Made by a program: the position numbers and the translations under genes. The notes beneath the pieces were generated by a model. The model was not told the DNA's origin and made no database searches. It was given only the letters and a program-made list of their open reading frames with translations. Of a stretch of DNA of 14,837 nucleotides, positions 1 to 8,500 are shown piece by piece (position 1 is the stretch's first letter; every line of letters starts with the position of its first letter). Location of the stretch: NCBI GenBank assembly GCA_028565715.1, contig JAOXYC010045565.1, positions 1-14,837 of the forward strand. Direction: 5' to 3'. Source of the stretch: Phoronis pallida (lineage: Eukaryota; Phoronida; Phoronidae).

Positions 1-960
1 GCCGTCTTGAAATATATAGGCCTACTGGCATTTGTTGAAATGCAAAGGGACTGCCCTCAATTAATTTCTGTCAAAAACCATTGGCTACGTTGCAAAGTTT
101 ATGTAGAAATTCAAACCCATCAGACTTACATATTTTCCGGAAAAAAAACAATATTTTGAACAGTTGGTACATTTTCACTTGTGCATATTAATTCAGGACT
201 CGTGCTCTTATAAATCAACAAAATTTAAAATTTGAAATAATTCAAAACTGTATCGCCAACTGTATATTTGGCTATTTCATGCTGCTTAGAATGTATATAT
301 TCCGTTATGGATTGTTGTAAAATGTACAGTGTTTATGTATACTATTATCTCTATTTTGTTTCCTGTACCTCATTGTAAAGCTATTTCTGACTGGCTGGAA
401 TCTCTAAAGTGCTTGTCTCAGTGCCAATTGCATCTCTTCTTTGTTATATGCAAAACAGAAAGGCTGCAATCTCTAAAAAAACTGTTTACATTTCTCAGCT
501 TAAAACCTCTGTGTAAAACCTGTAGGATCTGTTAGTAACTGAATCCTATTTAAGGAACTTGATATTTAAGAAATCTAAAGTAAAAGCGAAAAATTATTTA
601 CAGGTTTTATTGACTGTCTTTTCTTTTCTGAGAGGGAGACAAAAATGTCACCATGCAAAAAGTATTATTTCTATGATGGGACCTTTTCTGGGAAAATGGA
701 AGTCATGATAATTTTTCCAATCTCTTTCACAGGAGAACATTCTTGAGGTGTTGTGCAAAGAAGGGTGTACAGGGCTGTTTTTATCATCATTCAAACAAGA
801 TTGTTTAAAAAGTATTTTTCAGTATTTGATTTGTGCATTTAATAGATGGCCCTTATCATTAATAACCTGTATCTTTCCATGTCTACTAGGACTTATCTTT
901 TTATTCAAACTTGTGATTCTCAGATGTTGTAAGCATTCATGTATAACCTTCTGACTGTAA
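1..960. other. AT-rich non-coding stretch, nothing recognised
   Basis: No open frame longer than about 70 codons shows coding character, and no splice-flanked conserved segment was seen on either strand. There is no tRNA-like or tandem-repeat structure. It could be intron or UTR of a neighbouring gene. Confidence 0.5.
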
Positions 961-970
961 TAAATTTTGA

Positions 971-1051
971 AACTGAACTGGGAATTGAACCCAGGTCTCC
1001 ATGTTACAAGCCTCTTATCAGGGAGACCTGGGTTTCATTCCCAGTCCAGTT
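971..1051. repeat. Palindrome of two facing tRNA T-arm (B-box)-like segments
   Basis: Arms 971-1000 and 1022-1051 are inverted copies matching at 27 of 30 positions, with a 21-bp spacer. Each arm, read outwards, contains CTGGGTTCAATTCCCAG-like sequence, i.e. a 5-bp T-stem with 7-nt loop and a B box like GGTTCAATTCC. This looks like the remains of tRNA-derived SINE heads in opposite orientation. No A box or complete tRNA is evident. Confidence 0.6.
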
Positions 1052-1226
1052 CTTAATTTTTCCATCTTTAAAAAATTTATTACTTTCGGCCAGTAAAAGC
1101 ATACAATTATTAGTCATCTGTACTTTACATAAATTAAAATAGGTTTAGCACTGGCAAATCGTGCTCTTGAAAATCCGTCAGTACGGGATCTCAATTCATT
1201 GATTTTAAGCTTTTTTGGAACTTTAG

Positions 1227-1470
1227 ATAGTGGGACAATGTTCAAAAATTGATATTTGTGTGTTCACCAATTTGGGACACGCTCAAATTTTCACCACAAT
1301 CAACTGCACATTAGCATTTTTAAAAAGTTCATGCGCTAATGAATTGAGTACTTTTCGTGTAATGGAATTTTTGATTTTCATCAAATTGGGACAGTCAGAA
1401 AAGGGGTATAAACAATTTTGGGACAAGAAGTAAAATTCCCAAAAATAATTAATTTTGAGGTGTCCCAATA
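1227..1470. repeat. Possible degenerate element with TGGGACA sub-repeats
   Basis: Left end AGTGGGACAATG and right end TGTCCCAATA are roughly inverted. Related motifs TTTGGGACA, ATTGGGACA and TTTGGGACA occur inside at about 1271, 1385 and 1420. The open frames across it are AT-rich and not protein-like. Old non-autonomous transposon is a guess. Confidence 0.3.
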
Positions 1471-1674
1471 TGGCGAGAAATACCGTAACTTCATCTTCAA
1501 TGTTCATCTTTGCATTGAGCATGTTTTATGTAAGCAATAGTCTATGCATTTATTCTCTATTATCATTGTGATATGTATAATGTAAATATACTTATAAATA
1601 TATTGATGTTGAAGCTGTGATTGGAGTCTTTCTCTATGTCGTTTATTGGCTTTTATTGCACCCTTATAGATACA

Positions 1675-2222
1675 GCAATATTCTACACTGCTGATCTTGT
1701 TGAGGGTTTTTTCGTATCTACAAAATAATTCTCTCTTACTCGTTAATTAAACGCATACATCACTACTTATGGATGTAGAATTATCAATTATTGAAATACG
1801 ACGTTATATTATCATCCGTTTCTTTTACACAGTTTGATCATTTTTCGTTGCCAATTTGTGTTACTACTATCATTTTTTATCTAAAACACAAAGTTAATAC
1901 GTTACAGTTGATCTCAGTTACCTTGCCCCCCCCCTTCAAGATATTTCATCAAGCCACATAGGCCGAGATTTCCGAAAGGGAAGGTAGTTGTCCGTTCAGA
2001 TGAATGTAAGGAATGATGCAATTTGTAAGAACAGTTCCAACGCAATATTGGCCTCCTTCAATAGTTGATATTTCACATTTTTTATGGTCACGAACAGATA
2101 AATTAAAATAATAAGTATACATACAACTGTTGTTGGGTGGGTGATCGATCGCCTACGAGTGAGAGAATTATTTTCGTAGATATGAAAAAACCCTCGACAA
2201 GATCAGCGGTGCAGAATGTTGC
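1675..2222. mobile_element. Inverted-repeat (MITE-like) element with about 67-bp arms
   Basis: Arms 1675-1742 and 2156-2222 are inverted copies with roughly 88% identity, including the shared core CTGATCTTGTYGAGGGTTTT. The interior (1982-2078) is related to 10328-10419 in this window, so it belongs to a dispersed family. No target-site duplication was found at the outer edges, so the true ends may be further out. Confidence 0.65.
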
Positions 2223-2445
2223 AGCATTTTCAATCAAACATGACTGTTTAAATGAGGGACTTCTAGATACAAGGCATCGCAAGGTATAGTATCGTAAAAA
2301 TTAATTTAGACACAACCGTCGAGTAAAAATGAACGTCGTCCATACTTTTTACACAAAATTACACATAATAATTAGTGTGTAGTGTCTATTGTGTTGATCA
2401 AAAATAGCACATGGACTTGCTTATAAAATAATCTTGTTCACTTAC

Positions 2446-2609
2446 CGAACTTGATACACTCTCTTTATGTTATGAATTGCAGGAGTGAGCCGCATGACAT
2501 CAACAACGGGTCTGTTGTCATCAGAACCGTCGGTCGATCTCGCAGACGATGTTTTTAATCCGCTGGATCCAACCCGAGAAGAACCATGATGGACACAAGG
2601 ATTTCCCAT
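2446..2609 (-). CDS. Possible first coding exon of a second minus-strand gene (strand ambiguous)
   Basis: This island has more balanced base composition than its flanks. On the minus strand an ATG at 2609 (context GCATCATGG, with an in-frame stop 12 nt upstream) opens 54 codons starting MGNPCVHHGS and ending in a helix-like VDVMRLTPAIHNIKRVYQV. It stops at a perfect donor CG|GTAAGT (2445-2440). The Gly2 and Cys5 start could be lipid-modified, although position 6 is Val, not Ser or Thr. I do not recognise the protein, and no convincing exon 2 was found to the left. Alternative: a plus-strand last exon 2483-2589 after acceptor GAATTGCAG, reading SSEPSVDLADDVFNPLDP and then EEP and a TGA stop. 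Both readings have good splice signals; the minus one also has a start context and donor, so I rank it slightly higher. Confidence 0.4.
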
Positions 2610-2774
2610 GATGCAATGTTATTTTGAAAAGTTGATTTTATACTATTCGGATGTAAATTTGTGTTGTTTCTCAACCTCAGAGTATTATGGATATTTATAG
2701 TGCTGTGTATTTTATTCAATCTATGACGGCTCCAAATATAAAATGTAACATGATGGAGTCCTATTTCAGTCAAA

Positions 2775-3384
2775 GATAGTCCTTATTTATGGTTTTAAAA
2801 GTCATCAAAAACGGCATGGCACAAATGACAATATTTGGAACTGTATGCACCAATCAGGGTTCCCACTCTTTTCCCTAAATCAAATTCAAGGACTGCCACA
2901 ATCAAATTCCAAGGACTTTTAAATGTCATTTTCGGGCAAGTCAGGTTAAAATTAGGGGTAAAACTCCGCTCGGCAAAGTTTTTTTTTAGGTTTAACTAAG
3001 GATACTTGATATTTCTATCAAAAAAGTCACTTGCAACTGTTATTTCAAAAACAGCTATATGAACAGAATCAAGGACATTATATAAAATTCAAGTACTTTT
3101 CAAGGACGATTTCTAATTCAAGTACTTTTCAAGACCAACAGTCAAATTCAAGGTGCGTGGGAACCCTGACCAATTTACTCGGAATTCTCATGTTTTTTCT
3201 CATCAATTAATGCCTATTCTTACCTAAATGACCTATGCAAGGAACTAGGAAAGTAGGAGTTCAAATTAAATTGTGCTAAATAATAATTCTTTTTTCACAG
3301 TCAAATTCTGTAATCCTATGTTTTCATGAAAAGGGCAATGCGCCGTCATGACTTTTATTACGTAACCATAAATAAAGACTATTC
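2775..3384. mobile_element. Foldback/MITE-like element with about 43-bp terminal inverted repeats
   Basis: Left arm 2775-2815 and right arm 3342-3384 are inverted copies sharing CTTATTTATGGTT and AAAAGTCAT blocks and ending in CGGC. The interior holds a separate smaller element (2855-3168), showing that the outer element is older. It lies about 165 bp upstream of the possible ATG at 2609. Confidence 0.6.
2855..3168. mobile_element. Nested hAT-like non-autonomous element, 314 bp
   Basis: The termini are exact inverted repeats, CAGGGTTCCCAC and GTGGGAACCCTG. ACCAAT is directly repeated on both sides (2849-2854 and 3169-3174). The interior has repeated AAATTCAAGGAC-type motifs and a short tandem repeat ATTCAAGTACTTTTCAAG. 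CAGGG ends are typical of hAT-type ends, but hAT elements usually make 8-bp duplications, so the superfamily is uncertain. Confidence 0.65.
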
Positions 3385-3410
3385 ATCTTTTTGTAAATTG
3401 TAAAATAATA

Positions 3411-3593
3411 GGCGGATTCAGGCGGGTGGGGGGTTTGGGGGTCATAGCCCCCCTTAACTTGTCATGGGTTGAAACAAATATATAGTTGGTATTGCAGCTT
3501 TATAAACTACATTGCACCCTTTCTAGAAGAATATTTTGATCATTTTAAATAAAAAATGTTTTCCCCTCTCCTAAAATATGGGATCTGCCCCTG
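3411..3593. mobile_element. Degenerate short TIR element (GGCGGATTCAG / CTGAATCCGCC-like ends)
   Basis: Left GGCGGATTCAGG (3411-3422) is roughly inverted to GGATCTGCCCCTG (3581-3593). G-rich and C-rich tracts follow the left end. Ends are imperfect and no duplication was found. Confidence 0.35.
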
Positions 3594-3837
3594 TACTTAG
3601 TTTTAACTGTTTGCTTTTAGTTTATAGGTAATAAGCATCAGCATTCATGTCTATTTGAAATAACTTGACATGGCATTCTAACTTTTGACTAGACGGCCAA
3701 ACACTGGTAGCACTCGCATTAATAATTTGTACAGTTATACATGAATTTGATGTATCTTGCACGTCCGTGTCTAAAGATCTTTTATTCAAGGCAGACGCAA
3801 TGGGATTGAACAGCCAGATATCAAATTAGAAATTACG

Positions 3838-3919
3838 ATAATAAAAAAAACGACACAGGTTTTCGTCAGAAAGGTATTCATTTGAAAAAAAAACCTGCGT
3901 CGTTTTGTTTTAATTTATC
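3838..3919. repeat. Short hairpin element
   Basis: Arms about 3838-3863 and 3890-3919 pair as AAACGACACAGGTTT with AAACCTGCGTCGTTT, plus AT-rich extension, around a 26-bp loop. Probably a small MITE. No function is suggested. Confidence 0.5.
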
Positions 3920-4137
3920 ATTGCTCAGGCCAAAAACAAACATTATCAAATTGGAAATGTGATAGAAATTTATTGAAAACAATCTATTTTATCATTGAGA
4001 GCAGTTGAACAGTAATCAGGAATTTATTTATTTAAAGTAGTAGATAAAGAAATTTCATCAACTACGATGTTCAAGTCAACATCCTAGTCCAAAGCAATGG
4101 AAAGTTGAACAAACCTTTCATTCACTACATGTCATGT

Positions 4138-4416
4138 AAATAATAATAATAATGTCAGTGGTTATTCAAAGCGCTTTACAATGATTATAATCCCAGGTTG
4201 CCGAACTGTTCACTCAAATAACATTCTCTAATCAGTGGAGCCGCAATTTTTAGCGCTACCAGCTTTCATTGAGATTCCTTCAACTTTCCTAACCTGGTAT
4301 CCATTTCTACACCTGGGTGAAGAGAGACAAGTTGGGTGAAGTGCCTGCTGGGGTTCGATCCATGGACCTCCGGATTAAGAGACTCACGCTCTACCACCGA
4401 GCCATCTGCATCCCCA
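4138..4416 (-). mobile_element. tRNA-derived SINE, minus strand
   Basis: On the minus strand it starts GGGGATGCAGATGGCTCGGTGG with an A box (TGGCTCGGTGG, within 4387-4410). A B-box-like GGATCGAACCCC follows (4350-4361). The body carries the palindromic AAAGCGCTTT motif (4170-4179), and the 3' tail is (ATT)n at 4138-4153. This head-body-tail order is that of a SINE, not a functional tRNA: the acceptor stem is absent. No clear target-site duplication was found. Confidence 0.7.
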
Positions 4417-4419
4417 TAA

Positions 4420-5280
4420 AAATGGTTGTGTAAGTTAACTAAGATGACATACAGCCATGGTGGCTAATAATGGGGGAGAAGGGTACTTCGACCCCCCCCC
4501 AAATGCCCACATATTTCTTAATCCGGGCCATTGTCACCCATAGCCTTACATTAGATATGTTTTAACTTTTTTCCTACTATTTATAAAGTTTTTGCCAGAA
4601 CTCTCAAGATTTACTTAAAAAAGCCAAAGTTTATAATATTATGAAGAAAGCATGTATGTCGACATTCATTAGGGTGTCATGGAAAGGCACGTATTAGGGC
4701 ATGGGCGCGTATTAAGGAGAATATGGTATATATCTGTGTTGTGTAAAGGATTTATTACTCTAAAATTAACCCGTCATGTATAAACATCATATATACTATG
4801 TAAATCACCCTTTATTATTAATAAAATGTATTTTACCTTAACATGTTTTTTTAAAAATGTTATTCATTTCATCATAAAAAAACTTAAATATTTCATAAAA
4901 ATATACATGTCAAGCCAATAAACAGAAATATAGATAATTATGCACATTAATACTTTGGCATAATTCAAGGTAAGAGTTCTTCAAATCCAAATTCAATTAA
5001 CTGACTATATTTTCACTGACAGCTACTGTTTCAAAAACACTTTTATTAATTAACAAGCCAGAATTTTGAAATGTCACTAGGTATTTAATTGTATATATAT
5101 ATATCTTAGCTCCGTCACTAGTTTTGGACTTTTCACTTTGCGCTGACCATATTAAATTGTTTTTAAAGCCTAATTTATTGTAAAATATCAATATAATAGA
5201 CATGATACCTTAACTTATTTATCTCGAAATGAAAATCCCCCCCAAAAACCATCATTTTGTTACACTACTTTCACCTTCTG
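4420..5280. other. 3' flank of the PNGase-like gene, no gene seen
   Basis: Intergenic or 3'UTR sequence, very AT-rich, with short A and T runs and an (AT)n stretch near 5091. Near 4688-4725 GCACGTATTAGGGCATGG is followed by a GCGCGTATTA repeat of the same motif, possibly an old repeat fragment. No exon-like segment was found on either strand. Confidence 0.5.
5174..5179 (-). terminator. Candidate polyadenylation signal AATAAA for the PNGase-like gene
   Basis: AATAAA on the minus strand about 100 nt past the stop codon at 5281. Another AATAAA occurs at 5042-5047. The region is very AT-rich, so the hexamer can occur by chance, and no GT-rich downstream element was clearly seen. Confidence 0.3.
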
Positions 5281-5540
5281 CTACCGTTTAGTATAAAATA
5301 GCAGATATGAGTACACAATCATTTCTCCGGGGTTCTCTGTAGGATTTGGTGTCTTGCCTTTAAACAGTCCTTGATACGTTATCCTATTGTTTCCAGTCTT
5401 TTTTAAATGGGGAGTGATGTCATATATTATTGGCGACACCTGTTGGCCATCACACCAACCATCTCTACCATACAGCCATGTTCCATGTTCATTGGGTACA
5501 ACTCCAAATGGCACCTGCTCTGCGCATCCCAATGGTGTTC
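5281..5540 (-). CDS. Exon 11 in window: PNGase F C-domain, last coding exon and stop
   Basis: Acceptor TTTTTTAG|GA completes GGA, and the frame runs to TAG at 5283-5281 (minus strand). Encodes residues 511-595. The conserved end of the family is present: G-C (514-515), then NEHGTWLYGRDGWCDG (526-541) with RxGWC, followed by a D-I-T strand like the bacterial D-V-L segment. The last strand MIVYSYLLFYTKR closes the jelly-roll with no tail, transmembrane helix or GPI-type signal, so the mature C-terminus is likely soluble. Confidence 0.95.
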
Positions 5541-8500
5541 CTAAAAAATGAAAAATTAATATTTAAAACTTTTAAAATGCATATTGTGTATAATTTCATA
5601 GCGACTCTAGTTTTGGACTTAAATCGTCCATTTTCTTAGCAAGGTGCCCGTATGTAAACAGCTCTATTTCTTTTTAAAGAGCAATATTTGAATGTGTTCA
5701 ATATTTTGGGTTTCCAAAATGGATCTCAAGCAAATTTGAGTTCAATACTTTCTCAATTGAATAAAGGACAGATTTCTCTGTCAAACAAAACAAAACTGAA
5801 GAAATGTCGCCATTAACTATAAAAAAATACAACAAACTGTTTGTGAAGCTGTTTCTCGTGATCTGCCCACATTGCCAGAAAATAAATTATGGTAAGATAA
5901 AAAACCTCAGATATTTACCAGCATTTGAGAATGTCTTGCTATAGTTGTGTAAACTGTTTACGTTGAAGACGTGGGTTGTAACACAAAATTCCCCACACGC
6001 ATTATTGTCACTTCCATGTCCTGTAATCACGGAGACGATTTTCACCTGCAAAAAAACATCAATGAAAGAAGTACAAGAAAATATTTTTTTTCTTAAAAGA
6101 CATTCAAAGTAAGAACAGCAAATCAATAGACTTCAAGAATAAAATTTGAACAAGTTCCAAGCACTTTTTAGAGTCGATAGGTTTGTACAAAATGAATGCT
6201 TCCAACATGAAGACCCATGTCAGTCTTCACTAAATGAAAAAAGTTAAAATTACATGACGTAGAATTAAAGATGCTATATGTGACATAATAACCATACTGT
6301 CTGTGCACCCTTCTGACATGCGGCAGCGGCGTTACACTTTGTTGTGACCTCAATAACTCAATCTTATAACTGAAATATTCGTTGAAAACCACACAATTCT
6401 GCTAAGTTAGTCCACAACTCGTGTGTGTTATCACATCGAACTGTACACAAACAGATGGTCACATGATACTGACATATGACCTTTTCCAAAGAAGCTGAGT
6501 TCGTGATATGACACTGAGAAAAATGGAGAATTTGTAAAAACGTTTTTCTGTATATTAAGGAGGTTGGTGGTTGGAAATGAATTCAAAACTAGATTGTAAA
6601 ATGGAATACCTTGGCGTCGTATTGACACTTAATCTATGTGTTGGAACGAACTAATTCCACTTTGGAAAAGCCTAGTTTATTCCACCTCTAAAACCATGAT
6701 TAAAGAAAAACATCAACATTTTTCAAGATATACCTTAGTTATTAGTGGCTTGTCCTTTGGGAATGTGAACTGAACTGGTTTCCATAGTTTGTTGTACTCT
6801 GCATTGAATGTGTGGCCCGGAAAGAACATTGGCTGAATACTAACAGGATATTCAACAGCTTTGCCTGGAAAATTAAACAAATGAAAATGTTGCACAATAA
6901 CATCAACATATCTGTCAACCCTCCCGGTTTTACCGGGGGCCTCACGTTTATTTGTTCAAACTCTCGGACTCCCAGTTTCTCCTTTGATTCTCATGTTTTT
7001 TTCTTAAAACTGCTCAAAACATAACATGTGCGTATAAATTCAAAGACCAAGTCTAAAAATAATGATAACTGGTTGTCATTTTTTTCAATTTTGGCGTCTA
7101 GAATGCACCAAATCGTAAACAACAATCAAAAATTTCTTTGGGGAGACCCCCAAACCCCTTCCAATAGGACCCTTCCCATACCCTCCCCTATACTTCGAAA
7201 TGACGGCTTCGCACGCAGTCATTTTCAGAACAATCTCCCGCTTTTTATTCTTTAGGGGTTGACAGCTCTGCATCAGTGATATCGCCATGTGCAGGACAAA
7301 CATTGATATTTGACCCAATATTTTCATTAAATTTGAGCATCTCTACTGCAGAAAACCTCAGTAGATTATTCATTAATTCTAAATTAGTCAAATAACAGAT
7401 CATGGTACTATAAAAGGCAGTACCTTTAAAAATTGGAGCAAAAATGATCAATGCTAACTAGGCTTGAACTAGAAATTATTCTACAATGCCGGCCAAGGAA
7501 AATTCACAAGACTCACTTTTTGAAAACCGTAGGTTCAAAGTAGTCAGCCATGGCATTGCCCAGGATGCTGTCTTCATGGTAAAGGAGCAGACGGATGCAT
7601 CGAACAGGGGAGATAATGGTGTGATGTCAGTCAACCAACGTCCTATGCGTCTGCAAAGGAAAAAGGTGGATGGTTACAAGTAATTCTATAAAATCTGATA
7701 ATTATTCACAAGTTTTGCAAAAATAAAAGTGTGTTGTAGTCAATGACATTTATTGATAAGGAAGCTGTGTCTAGGATTTTTGGCACATATAAGCATTTGA
7801 ATTCTTATTTCAAAGACAACTATGTGGTTGCATTGAAAGAGAATCCTAAAATTGCTCCACAGGTCTTTAAGATTCTTAAACGTATGAAAAATATTGCTTA
7901 GAACTCCAAAATTGTGTTTCTACGCCTCGAAACCACTTTATTCAAACCTTCTAAATGGAGTTATCCACCGTCCCAGCTCCATACCACATAGAAGTGATGT
8001 AACATTACAACACACATATAACTGTATAGTATGATCCCAGTGAGCACAATCCTCATCTCGGGTACCAGGACAGGAAAGTGCCATATCCAGTTCTACCTGT
8101 AAACATAACACAGAAACACTATATTTTCGGATTGGCATATTTCAGTGAAAAACTATTCTAGGTAATGCCATGGACAATTTTTCATGTAAAATGTTTGTTT
8201 TAAATGTTCACCCAGTTGTAATTGAATTCAATAGAAACAAAGGGAAGCGCTCGTAGCTCAGTGGATAGTGCCCCGGCCTTTTAACAAAAGGTCGTGGGTT
8301 GGCGCCCTAGGTTGCATTGCACTGAGTGTTTCCTACTGGGCTTATAGGATAGAATGGTATTGTGAGCGTTTAGCAAAAGGACATTTTAAATTGAATTCAG
8401 TCATAATTTTTGTTTTTACATTGACATACGCAAGCGTCCCCTAGGACATAGGCACGCACCAGAAAACTCAGCCACCCGCCAGAATACCAGGGTAATGGTT

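Noticed and set aside
1283-1522. Minus-strand 79-codon open frame
   Set aside because: AT-rich composition, overlaps a degenerate repeat with TGGGACA motifs, no domain seen.
2156-2275. Possible second exon of the minus-strand MGNPC gene (acceptor TATCTAG|A, phase compatible)
   Set aside because: Most of the open stretch lies in the inverted-repeat arm, also present at 1675-1742, so the open frame is likely chance.
4350-4416. Functional minus-strand tRNA gene
   Set aside because: A and B boxes are present, but the acceptor stem does not pair and the sequence continues into a SINE body and (ATT)n tail.
7085-7327. Minus-strand 80-codon open frame ending in VVYDLVHSRRQN
   Set aside because: Lies in the intron and in the CTGTCAACCC-ended repeat; low-complexity and without splice support.
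7486-7683. Plus-strand open frame of 65 codons
   Set aside because: Shadow of minus-strand exon 8, which has splice sites and clear PNGase F similarity.
8254-8307. Functional tRNA gene
   Set aside because: A box and degenerate B box are present, but there is no paired acceptor stem, and flanking duplications show a SINE.
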